64,000 bases of DNA from Gp6-AA40 sp036407095. GTDB lineage: Bacteria > Acidobacteriota > Vicinamibacteria > Vicinamibacterales > UBA2999. The first letter of the stretch is position 1; each line of letters starts with the position of its first letter. Under the pieces are notes generated by a model. That model was not told the origin of the DNA. It searched no databases and saw only the letters and a list, made by a program, of their open reading frames with translations. This document shows positions 1-7,117 of the stretch, piece by piece. The position numbers and the translations under genes were made by a program. The stretch is from contig DASWZV010000143.1 in the NCBI GenBank assembly GCA_036407095.1, positions 372,001-436,000 of the forward strand, read 5' to 3'.

Positions 1-294
1 GCGACGAAGGAGCGGCGACACCCCGTCAGGCACACGCCGAAGATGCGATTGGCCGGCGAGCGGATCGCGGCACGGAGGAATGCGTCAGCCAGTCGGGTGC
101 TGGTCGGTGTCACAGGCGGCGGTCGCTCGTCGTCCCTGATTGATTCGTTGCTGCCAATCGAGCTCGCCCGTGCCCGGCGCGAAACCGAGCTGGCGTTTGC
201 ACAGCTGGAAGGCGGCGATCAGTGGTACAACGACTTGACGTTGCTCGTTCTGGTGGGCGCGGGGTTGAAGGCTGTCTTTCGGTTGCTGAAATAG
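1..294 (+). CDS. C-terminal part of an unidentified protein, cut by the window edge
   Basis: The frame is open from base 1 to a stop at 292-294, so only the last 97 or so residues are present. The visible part is rich in Arg, Ala and Leu, has a helix-like stretch (IELARARRETELAFAQLEGG) and ends with a hydrophobic segment near LTLLVLVGAGLKAVF, which could be a membrane anchor. I do not recognise the family. The next gene downstream is an SPFH protein on the same strand, so the two may be related, but a repeat hairpin lies between them. It could be a chance open frame; confidence is low. Confidence 0.35.
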   Translation, partial: ATKERRHPVRHTPKMRLAGERIAARRNASASRVLVGVTGGGRSSSLIDSLLPIELARARRETELAFAQLEGGDQWYNDLTLLVLVGAGLKAVFRLLK

Positions 295-298
295 TGAA

Positions 299-425
299 AC
301 TCAAAATGCAAAATGCAACAGGAAAGCGGAATCCGGCAAGGGGAACATGGTGGGCGACGCCGCGTATCTACTGTTACGCAAGGCCGTCGTGAGTCTTTTG
401 CATTTTGAATTTTGCATTTTGCATT
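299..425. repeat. TGCAAAA-word inverted repeat
   Basis: The left arm (301-317) contains two tandem AAAATGC words. The right arm (396-425) has the complementary GCATTTT words, with one GAATTTT variant. About 78 bases lie between them. The array fills the gap between the stop at 294 and the Shine-Dalgarno of the SPFH gene. The same word family recurs at 1551-1664 and 30641-30756. Confidence 0.7.
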
Positions 426-447
426 ACGGCGAAGGAGCAAAGCGACG

Positions 448-1536
448 ATGGGAATCATGGACTTCATCAAGGGCGAGCTGCTCGAGATCATCGAGTGGAC
501 CGACGACACGCGCGACACGCTCTCGTGGCGCTTTCCCGATGAAGACAAAGCCATCAAGAACGGCGCGCAGCTCATCGTGCGCGAGTCACAGGCGGCGCAG
601 TTCGTCTACGTCGGCGAATTCGGCGACACCTTCAAACCGGGCAAGCACACGCTGACGACCGAGAACATCCCGGTCCTCACCAAACTCAAGTCGTGGCCGT
701 ACGGCTTCAACTCGCCGTTCAAGGCCGACGTCTACTTCGTCGTCACGCGCCTGTTCCCTGGCAACAAATGGGGTACGTCCAACCCGGTGATGCTGCGCGA
801 CAACGACTTCGGCGTCGTGCGCGTGCGCGCCTTCGGCACCTACGACTTCAGGATCATCGAGCCGAAGACGTTCCTGCGTGAGGTCGCCGGCTCCGATCAG
901 AACTTCCATCTCGATGAGTTCTCCGACACGATGCGCTCGCGCATCGTCAGCATCTTCACCGACGCCATCGCCACCGCGAAGATCCCGGTGCTCGACGTAG
1001 CCTCGCGCTACACCGAGCTCGGCGAAGCGCTGCTGCCGCTGATCAACCCGGCGATCGCGTCGAAGTACGGCCTCGAGATCACCAGCTTCATCGTCGAAAA
1101 CGTGTCGGTGCCGCCCGAGGTCGAGCAGGCGATCGACAAGCGATCGAGCATGGCCGCGATCGGCAATCTCAACGAGTTCGTCAAGTATCAAATGGGGAAA
1201 GGGTTCGAGAGCGGCACGGGCGGCGGCCCCGCCGGCGCCGCAGCGGAACTCGCGGTCGGCTTCGGCCTGGCGCAGCAGATGATGAAAGACGGCTTCGCCG
1301 GCGGCCACGCGATGCCGAGCGTCGTGCCGGTGGCCCCGGCCGGCATCCCGCCGATCCCGTCGGCCGCAGCGTCCGGCCTGCCGGAGCTCCTCAGCCCCGC
1401 CGAAGCGGCACAAGCGCTGGGCGTGTCTGAAGCCGATGTCATGAGCGTCTTGGAAGCGGGCGATCTCAAAGGCAGGAAGATCGGCACGTCGTGGCGGATC
1501 TCGAGAAGCGCGCTCACGGCGTACATGTCTCAGTGA
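448..1536 (+). CDS. SPFH/band-7 protein with C-terminal excisionase-type helix-turn-helix
   Basis: A 362-residue protein. ATG 448 is chosen over upstream frame extension because GAAGGAG (431-437) sits at good spacing and the codons before it lie in a repeat arm. Residues about 20-250 match the YdjI-like branch of the SPFH superfamily (start MGIMDFIKGELLEIIEW, then a beta-rich core with FGTYDFRI and a helical region). Residues 250-310 are a Gly/Ala/Pro linker. Residues 313-362 form a MerR/Xis-like DNA-binding helix-turn-helix (SPAEAAQALGVSEADVM, then GTSWRISRSAL). SPFH proteins scaffold membrane microdomains; members of this branch often carry a C-terminal ribbon or peptide-binding module instead. 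The following gene encodes a zinc-ribbon membrane protein, reminiscent of the Bacillus pspA-ydjGHI neighbourhood, so a membrane-stress role is inferred. Confidence 0.88.
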   Translation: MGIMDFIKGELLEIIEWTDDTRDTLSWRFPDEDKAIKNGAQLIVRESQAAQFVYVGEFGDTFKPGKHTLTTENIPVLTKLKSWPYGFNSPFKADVYFVVTRLFPGNKWGTSNPVMLRDNDFGVVRVRAFGTYDFRIIEPKTFLREVAGSDQNFHLDEFSDTMRSRIVSIFTDAIATAKIPVLDVASRYTELGEALLPLINPAIASKYGLEITSFIVENVSVPPEVEQAIDKRSSMAAIGNLNEFVKYQMGKGFESGTGGGPAGAAAELAVGFGLAQQMMKDGFAGGHAMPSVVPVAPAGIPPIPSAAASGLPELLSPAEAAQALGVSEADVMSVLEAGDLKGRKIGTSWRISRSALTAYMSQ

Positions 1537-1550
1537 CGCCGTTGGCAGTA

Positions 1551-1664
1551 ATTCAAAATTCAAAATTCAAAATGCAAAATGCAAAATGCAAGAACGGGCC
1601 CGGGTGCAATGATCGCCCGGGCTCTTCTGCGCGTTTTGCATTTTTCATTTTGCATTTTGCATTG
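1551..1664. repeat. TGCAAAA-word inverted repeat with inner GC hairpin
   Basis: Left arm 1551-1591 is a run of AATTCAAA and AATGCAAA words. Right arm 1633-1664 is TTTTGCAT/TTTTCAT words. The spacer contains a strong stem (GCCCGGG 1598-1611 region against CCCGGGC 1615-1621) followed by a pyrimidine-rich stretch, which could act as a terminator for the SPFH gene. The right arm ends directly at the next start codon, leaving no Shine-Dalgarno. Confidence 0.75.
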
Positions 1665-1666
1665 AC

Positions 1667-2767
1667 ATGAGCGGTTCCGTCTCAGCGCTCCAGAAAATCG
1701 AATGCCCGGCCTGCGGCGCGCAGGCCGAGTGGAATCCCACGAAGCAGAAGCTCGTGTGCCCGTTCTGCGGGACCGAGTCGCCCTACAAGTTCGATCGCGA
1801 GCAGGGCAAGGTAGTCGAGCTCGATCTCGTCAAGACGCTGCGCGATCTTCCGGACGAGGACCGCGGGTGGCAGACCGAGCGTCGCAGCGTGCAGTGCCAG
1901 TCGTGCCGAGCCGTGATGGTGTTCGATCCGGCGCGCGTCGGTCAGAACTGCGAGTTCTGCGGCTCACCGGCGCTCGTGCCATACGAGGAGATCAAGTCGC
2001 CGATCCGGCCGCAGGGCGTGCTGCCGTTCCGCATCGACGCAGGGAAGATCCGCGAGAGCATCCGCTCGTGGTGGCGGAGCAAATGGTTTGCCCCAGGCAA
2101 GCTCGCCGTATCCGCGCTCGTCGACACACTCCGCAGCGTCTACATCCCGTACTGGACCTTCGATGCGCAGGTCCATTGCCCATGGGAGGCAGAAGCCGGC
2201 TATCACTATTACGTGCAGGTCGAAGGCCGGGATCAGCAGGGCCGGCCAGTCGTGCGCACTGAGCAGCGAACGCGATGGGAGCCGGCGGCCGGTGCGATCG
2301 ATCACGCCTTTGACGATGAACCGGTGCCGGGGACGCAGGGGCTGCCGCTGGATCTACTGAGGGAGATCGAACCGTTTCCGACCCAGGAGGTCGTGCCATA
2401 CGACACCGCGTTCCTCTCGGGTCACGTCGTCGAGCACTATCAGGTGGTGCTGCTCGATGCCGCGCAGCGCTCGCAGGAGCAGATGCACGCGCAGCTCGAG
2501 CAGCTGTGCGCGGCCGAGATACCAGGCGACACCCATCGCAACCTGCGGATTGATCCGCAGTATTCGGCGCAGACGTTCAAGCACGTGCTGGTGCCCATCT
2601 GGCTGCTCACGTACACCTACGGCGCCAAGGCGTACAACGTGATCGCGAACGGCTACACCGGGCGAATCGCCGGACGCTATCCGAAGAGTTTCTGGAAGAT
2701 TGCGTTCGTGGTGCTGCTCGCGATCATTGCTGCGGTGATGATCTTGATCGCGTCGCAACAGCAGTGA
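1667..2767 (+). CDS. zinc-ribbon membrane protein (YdjG-like)
   Basis: A 366-residue protein with two four-cysteine zinc ribbons. The first is CPAC at 13-16 with CPFC at 31-34. The second is CQSC at 77-80 with CEFC at 95-98. A central domain of about 220 residues follows (YIPYWTFDAQ; later VPIWLLTYTYGAKAYNVIANG). A single C-terminal membrane helix lies at about 342-362. The layout resembles TFIIB-type zinc-ribbon proteins that accompany SPFH and PspA proteins, such as Bacillus YdjG. The cysteines suggest metal binding or sensing at the membrane; the exact function is unknown. It lies directly downstream of the SPFH gene on the same strand. The start ATG 1667 has no Shine-Dalgarno because the repeat arm abuts it. 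Confidence 0.82.
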   Translation: MSGSVSALQKIECPACGAQAEWNPTKQKLVCPFCGTESPYKFDREQGKVVELDLVKTLRDLPDEDRGWQTERRSVQCQSCRAVMVFDPARVGQNCEFCGSPALVPYEEIKSPIRPQGVLPFRIDAGKIRESIRSWWRSKWFAPGKLAVSALVDTLRSVYIPYWTFDAQVHCPWEAEAGYHYYVQVEGRDQQGRPVVRTEQRTRWEPAAGAIDHAFDDEPVPGTQGLPLDLLREIEPFPTQEVVPYDTAFLSGHVVEHYQVVLLDAAQRSQEQMHAQLEQLCAAEIPGDTHRNLRIDPQYSAQTFKHVLVPIWLLTYTYGAKAYNVIANGYTGRIAGRYPKSFWKIAFVVLLAIIAAVMILIASQQQ

Positions 2768-2772
2768 GCTTT

Positions 2773-2834
2773 TAGGTCAAAGGTCAAAGGGCAAAAGTCA
2801 AAGGTTAGGTGTAGCCTTTTGCCCTTTGACCTAC
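2773..2834. repeat. GGTCAAAGG-word hairpin
   Basis: Left arm 2773-2804 carries repeated GGTCAAAG/GGCAAAAG words; right arm 2813-2834 reads TTTTGCCCTTTGACCTA. The stem begins six bases after the stop at 2767 and could serve as a terminator. This is the only copy of this word family in the window. Confidence 0.75.
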
Positions 2835-2917
2835 AACGTGCCCACCTTCAGCCCGAACGTTCGAAGTGATAACGTGTTCCCCCTGAGTGAAAATCCCGAG
2901 AGCATCGAGGAACACGA

Positions 2918-3307
2918 ATGCCCGTTGAATATCGAAACGGCGATGCGGCGCTGACGGTCGACGCGTTCATCGCCCTGGCCAGGCGCATCTGGCAGCGCGA
3001 ATACGATCCGGGAAAGACGGCCGCTGCGCTCAAGTCGACGATCAACATCGGAGCCTGGAGCGGCGATCGGCTCGTCGGCTCCGTGCGCGTGCTGTCCGAT
3101 GGCTACTTCTTCAACACCGTGCCCGAGGTGATGGTCGATCCCGAGTTCCGCAAGCACGGCATCGGCCGCGAGTTGATGCGGCGCGCGCTCGATGCGAGCC
3201 CCGGCGGCGTGCTGTATCTCGGCGCGCAGCCCGGGAACGAACGCTTTTTCGAGCTGGCGGGATTCAGACGCGGGCCGACCGGCTACGTCGGACGACGGTC
3301 TTCGTAG
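2918..3307 (+). CDS. GNAT family N-acetyltransferase
   Basis: A 129-residue protein with a single GNAT fold. The acetyl-CoA pyrophosphate loop is visible as FRKHGIGRELMRRAL (about residues 75-89), preceded by the beta-4 strand VPEVMVDPEF and followed by the beta-5 LYLGAQPGNERFFELAGF motif. Length is slightly short but complete for a minimal GNAT. The acceptor substrate cannot be inferred. GAGGAA (2908-2913 region) lies just before the ATG. The gene stands alone between two repeat hairpins. Confidence 0.88.
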   Translation: MPVEYRNGDAALTVDAFIALARRIWQREYDPGKTAAALKSTINIGAWSGDRLVGSVRVLSDGYFFNTVPEVMVDPEFRKHGIGRELMRRALDASPGGVLYLGAQPGNERFFELAGFRRGPTGYVGRRSS

Positions 3308-3340
3308 AGCAGGCAGATGAAATTTCGCCTGCGAATCGTT

Positions 3341-3425
3341 CAGAATGCAGAATGCAGAATGCAGACCCTGAGTAGTACCCAACCCCGGACTTCGTTTGCA
3401 TTCCTGCGTTCTGCCTTCTGCATTG
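3341..3425. repeat. GCAGAAT-word inverted repeat
   Basis: Left arm 3341-3366 is three tandem GCAGAAT words; right arm 3397-3425 has GCATTCC, GTTCTGC and CTTCTGC words. About 30 bases of spacer. Closely related to the TGCAAAA family and to the array at 50003-50092. Confidence 0.7.
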
Positions 3426-3429
3426 CAGA

Positions 3430-3449
3430 CCAGGTGCTGTAGCACCTGG
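3430..3449. promoter_or_regulatory. 20-bp palindrome in the leader of the next gene
   Basis: CCAGGTGCT-GT-AGCACCTGG is a perfect nine-base-pair dyad ending seven bases before ATG 3456. If transcribed it would form a hairpin overlapping the place where a Shine-Dalgarno would sit; as DNA it could be an operator. No second copy was seen in the window. Confidence 0.5.
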
Positions 3450-3455
3450 GCGTCT

Positions 3456-3974
3456 ATGGATCTGTCGATTCGTGACGTCACACCTGCCGATGCGGAGGCG
3501 ATCGTCGCGATTCTGAATCCGATCATCGAGGCGCGCGTCTACACCGTCTTCGACAGGCCGTTCAGCGTCGACGAGGAGCGCGACTACATCGCCCGGCTCC
3601 CGCCGCGCGGAATCTGGAAGGTCGCCGTTCGCGATCTCGATCGACGCCTCGTTGGCTTTCAGGTGATGGAGCCGTACGGACCGTACACCCGCGCGTTCGA
3701 CCACGTCGGCACGCTCGGGACGTACGTCGATCTCGATCTGCGCCGTCACGGCATCGCCAGTCGTCTGTTTGCCGCGACGTTCGAAGCCGCGGTCCGCAAC
3801 GGGTACGAGAAGGCGTTCACGCTCGTGCGCGCGGACAATGGCGCGGCGCTCGAGACGTACCTGCGTCACGGATTCGAAATCGTCGGCACCGCGCGCCGGC
3901 ACACGAGAATCGACGGCCGCTTCGTCGACGAGATCTTGATCGAGAAGCAGCTCACTTCACCTCCGGCAGCGTGA
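3456..3974 (+). CDS. GNAT family N-acetyltransferase
   Basis: A 172-residue protein. It opens with the typical GNAT entry MDLSIRDVTPADAEAIVAIL. The cofactor loop is represented by DLRRHGIASRLFAATFEAA, and the C-terminal motif by NGAALETYLRHGFEIVGT, where an Asn and a Tyr usually contact CoA. ATG 3456 is chosen because it begins the domain; the upstream codons lie in a repeat and palindrome. There is no clear Shine-Dalgarno. The last 23 bases overlap the 3-prime end of the convergent gene at 3952-5424. Substrate unknown; phosphinothricin/RimI-like GNATs are the nearest in feel. Confidence 0.88.
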   Translation: MDLSIRDVTPADAEAIVAILNPIIEARVYTVFDRPFSVDEERDYIARLPPRGIWKVAVRDLDRRLVGFQVMEPYGPYTRAFDHVGTLGTYVDLDLRRHGIASRLFAATFEAAVRNGYEKAFTLVRADNGAALETYLRHGFEIVGTARRHTRIDGRFVDEILIEKQLTSPPAA

Positions 3975-5424
3975 CCTTGTAGTCGGACTCGACGTTGAAC
4001 TTCCTGTAGTCGCTGTACTGAGCCGTCATTCGATGGTAGTAACGCTTGTCGACGAACTTCAGGCCGAACTGGGCCGTGCGCTGGCTCTCGACTGAGGAAG
4101 GCAGCCAGACCTCGTTGTTGACGAGCGCCTGCTCGCCGCCATTCCAAGAGCCCGGAAGCCAGAAGGTCTTGAACGCTGCGGTGTAGTGGATGTCCGTACG
4201 CATCACCTGCTGAGCGCGCTCGTCGATCCAGAACGTTCCCGCCGACTTACTCAGGCCGAGCTCGAAATCGTTTTCCGGCTGGACGTCGCGTTTCGCTTGA
4301 ATATCGAAGACGACGGCTGTCGTGCCGCCTACCTGTTCACGTCTCGGATTCGTGAAGTCCAACATGCGGAGATAGGCTGACCCCACGTAGCTGGTCGAGA
4401 GGGCCCGTCCGCGGGCGAGGACGTTCCTCGTCGGATCTTGCAGGTACTCGCGCACGAGCCCATCGACGCGCTTCTGCTCGCTTCGCTTTTCCTCATCAGG
4501 CAATTCCTGACCGTTCCTCTTCACCAGTTTGCTCACCGCACGACCGCCAGCGTAGAACACTTCTGAAACGGTCACTTCTTCTTTGACGATGCGGCCGATC
4601 TGGTCGAGCTCCCTGTTCGTGACTGTCTGCGTGTAGGCGTATGAGGCGCGCAGGTCGGCGAGGTCCGGTCGATTTCGCATCGCGGACGACAGCACGGCGC
4701 CGGCGTCGAACGATGGGGCGGTGGGGGAGTAAGGGAAGTCGAACGCCCGCTCATCGAGCGCGACGTTGTGAGCGACACGTCCGACTGTGATCACAACGTT
4801 CTCGCTTCCCCGCATCCATTCGATCCGGTGTGGCTCCATCACCTGTCCGACGCGGCGATAATCGTCGAAGAAGCGGATCTCCGATCCCGACTCGGTCTCG
4901 TACTGCTCTTTGAGAAGCAGGTAGGTGTCCGCATCGAAGAAGAAGGTTCGCTTGAAAACGTCGTGGGTGATCGCGTCCACGACGAACACCTGGCGGTCGC
5001 GCACGCGGTCCCTGCCCACGAGCATCAATTGCCGCGTCTCGCCCGAGCTGAGCACCGCGCGGTTCGCATAGGCCGCTTCGGAACGAACGTCTGCTGCGGC
5101 CCGGCCTCTCACCGTGCGCAGCCCGTCGCGCTGATCGTCCTGCCAGGCCGAACGGCCGTTGAAACCGGCGCTCCAACGACCATCGCCCCACGTCATGCGG
5201 ATGCGGAGGCGATTCGGTCTCTTCGTTTCTCGAGTGAACGTTCCCGATCGCCCGTCGGCCGACGTGACAGTGCCGGTGACGGTCGCACTCGTGATCCGTT
5301 CGAGCGCGTTCTTCCCGCCGACCGCACTGATGTAGCGGTCGACGATCTTCTCCGCTGATTGTGCGTGCGCGCTGGCGGCCAGGTACACCCACGCGACCGT
5401 GAAGGCAAGAGCGGTGCGTGTCAT
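3952..5424 (-). CDS. secreted LolA-like outer-membrane lipoprotein-sorting family protein
   Basis: A 490-residue protein with a signal peptide (residues 1-22, ending ASAHAQ). It then begins with SAEKIVDRYISAVGGKNAL, the helix usually found at the start of LolA/DUF4292-like periplasmic proteins. A beta-rich region follows (TRETKRPNRLRIRMTWGDG, YLLLKEQYETESG). This fold normally binds acyl chains of lipoproteins or lipids. The second half (about 250-490) is a separate beta-rich domain with repeated conserved aromatic/Glu positions and no obvious catalytic motif. It is probably periplasmic or outer-membrane associated. The gene is divergent from the SDR gene at 5492 and convergent with the GNAT, overlapping it by 23 bases. 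Exact cargo unknown. Confidence 0.75.
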   Translation of the reverse strand: MTRTALAFTVAWVYLAASAHAQSAEKIVDRYISAVGGKNALERITSATVTGTVTSADGRSGTFTRETKRPNRLRIRMTWGDGRWSAGFNGRSAWQDDQRDGLRTVRGRAAADVRSEAAYANRAVLSSGETRQLMLVGRDRVRDRQVFVVDAITHDVFKRTFFFDADTYLLLKEQYETESGSEIRFFDDYRRVGQVMEPHRIEWMRGSENVVITVGRVAHNVALDERAFDFPYSPTAPSFDAGAVLSSAMRNRPDLADLRASYAYTQTVTNRELDQIGRIVKEEVTVSEVFYAGGRAVSKLVKRNGQELPDEEKRSEQKRVDGLVREYLQDPTRNVLARGRALSTSYVGSAYLRMLDFTNPRREQVGGTTAVVFDIQAKRDVQPENDFELGLSKSAGTFWIDERAQQVMRTDIHYTAAFKTFWLPGSWNGGEQALVNNEVWLPSSVESQRTAQFGLKFVDKRYYHRMTAQYSDYRKFNVESDYKVTLPEVK

Positions 5425-5491
5425 GGGCCCATTCTACGGCCGGCCTCGGCCGTTCGTGGGCGATTCGTTCGAGCTGGGTTACGCTGAGAGG

Positions 5492-7036
5492 ATGTCGCGA
5501 ACCGTCCCGGACGAACGGGCTGCACTGGTCGAACATCTGCGCGACGCGATCGAACTGCTCGAGGGAATCGCGGCCGACCGAACCGTGCTCGCAGGTGTTC
5601 CGGATGCCGAGCGGAAGCGGCTGCTTCAAGCCGTCGCGCTCGTCTACAGCCCCGATCGCGTGGAGCGCCGCCGCATGTCGAAGATCGCCGCGCGCCAGCG
5701 CAAGGCCGCGCGCGTGTCTACTGATCAAGGCGTGCTTCACGAGACGGGCATTCGAACTTTACGGCGCAGGCCGGTGTTTCACACGGCGAACGTCTATCCG
5801 AGCGTGTCGATCGCCGACGGCTTCCGGTCGCGTGACGTGCACGTCGATCCGTCGGGCCCAGAGCCTGAAGCCCAGAGCCCAGAGTCGACCGAGCTCCAGC
5901 ACTGCTACGTCTGCAAAGAGAAGTACTCGACGATTCATCATTTCTACGATCAGCTCTGTCCGCCGTGCGCCGCATTGAACTACGCCAAGCGCGGCGAGCT
6001 TGCCGATCTGCGCGGACGCGTGGCGCTGCTGACCGGCGGTCGCGTGAAGATCGGATATCAGGCCGGCATCAAGCTGCTTCGGGCGGGCGCGCATCTGATC
6101 GTGACGACGCGTTTCCCGCGTGATGCCGCGGCACGCTATGCGCGCGAAACCGACTTTGCCGAATGGGCGGATCGCCTCGAGATCTTCGGGCTCGACCTGC
6201 GTCACACGCCGAGCGTCGAAGCCTTCTGCCACGAGCTGCTCACCACACGGAGCCGATTGGACTTCATCATCAACAACGCCTGCCAAACCGTGCGCCGGCC
6301 GCCCGAGTTCTACGCGCACATGATGGAGGTTGAACGGTCGGCGCTGACCGCGATGTCAGGGGAGGTGCAGAAGCTGTTAGGGTCGTACGAGTGTCCTGAC
6401 TCTGCGAGTCCGCTGAGTCTGACCCGTCATGCCCGATCCGTGTCCGCCGAGCTCTCGCAAGTGGCGCTGTTAGCAGAGGACCTGGTCGGTCCAGAGTTGT
6501 TCCCCGCTGGGAAGCTCGATCAAGATCTGCAGCAGGTCGATCTGCGCGGGCGGAATTCGTGGCGGTTGCTGCTGGCGGAAGTATCGACCGTAGAGCTCCT
6601 CGAAGTGCATCTGGTCAACGCCGTCGCCCCGTTCGTGTTCAACGCGCGGCTCAAGCCGCTCATGCTCCGCACGCCTGAACGTGACAAGCACATCGTGAAT
6701 GTGTCGGCGGTGGAAGGGCAGTTCTATCGCAACTTCAAGACGACGCGGCATCCGCACACGAACATGGCGAAGGCCGCGCTCAACATGATGACGCGCACGG
6801 CGGCCACCGACTATCACGCCGACGGCATCCACATGAACAGCGTCGACACCGGCTGGGTGACCGACGAAGACCCGGTCGAGATCGCGGCGCGGAAAACGCA
6901 GGAACAGCGCTTCCATCCGCCGCTCGACATCGTCGACGGCGCGGCGCGGATCGTCGATCCAATCATCAGTGGATTCAATACCGGCACGCACGGGTGGGGG
7001 CAGTTCTTGAAGGACTACCGGCCGGTTGACTGGTAA
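5492..7036 (+). CDS. atypical short-chain dehydrogenase with N-terminal CxxC cluster
   Basis: A 514-residue protein. ATG 5492 is preferred over the longer frame. Residues 1-135 are helical and charged. C138-x2-C141 and C156-x2-C159 make a zinc-ribbon-like module. The Rossmann domain starts near residue 175 with TGGRVKIGYQAG in place of TGxxxGIG. NNACQT (261-266) is the NNA motif, Ser405 is the expected catalytic serine and Lys427 the expected lysine. The position four before the lysine, normally Tyr, is Thr423 (TNMAK). An insertion of about 80 residues lies between the NNA motif and the serine. This suggests an SDR that has lost classical proton-relay chemistry. Residues about 122-135 are encoded by repeated CCCAGAG words. 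Confidence 0.8.
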   Translation: MSRTVPDERAALVEHLRDAIELLEGIAADRTVLAGVPDAERKRLLQAVALVYSPDRVERRRMSKIAARQRKAARVSTDQGVLHETGIRTLRRRPVFHTANVYPSVSIADGFRSRDVHVDPSGPEPEAQSPESTELQHCYVCKEKYSTIHHFYDQLCPPCAALNYAKRGELADLRGRVALLTGGRVKIGYQAGIKLLRAGAHLIVTTRFPRDAAARYARETDFAEWADRLEIFGLDLRHTPSVEAFCHELLTTRSRLDFIINNACQTVRRPPEFYAHMMEVERSALTAMSGEVQKLLGSYECPDSASPLSLTRHARSVSAELSQVALLAEDLVGPELFPAGKLDQDLQQVDLRGRNSWRLLLAEVSTVELLEVHLVNAVAPFVFNARLKPLMLRTPERDKHIVNVSAVEGQFYRNFKTTRHPHTNMAKAALNMMTRTAATDYHADGIHMNSVDTGWVTDEDPVEIAARKTQEQRFHPPLDIVDGAARIVDPIISGFNTGTHGWGQFLKDYRPVDW

Positions 7037-7042
7037 TCCGGT

Positions 7043-7096
7043 GTGGGCCGCCTGAAGGCGGCCCCTACGTACGTAGAGGCCGCCTTCAAGCGGCCT
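7043..7096. repeat. GGGCCGCC double hairpin
   Basis: GGGCCGCCT-GA-AGGCGGCCC is a perfect palindrome at 7046-7065. It is followed by CTACGTACGTAG and a second GGCCGCCTT/AAGCGGCC element. It starts seven bases after the SDR stop and may terminate it. The reverse complement of the element at 15691-15720 matches its first half including the flanking CTACG, so this is a dispersed family. Confidence 0.75.
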
Positions 7097-7117
7097 TGAT
7101 AAAATACAGATTCGCAC

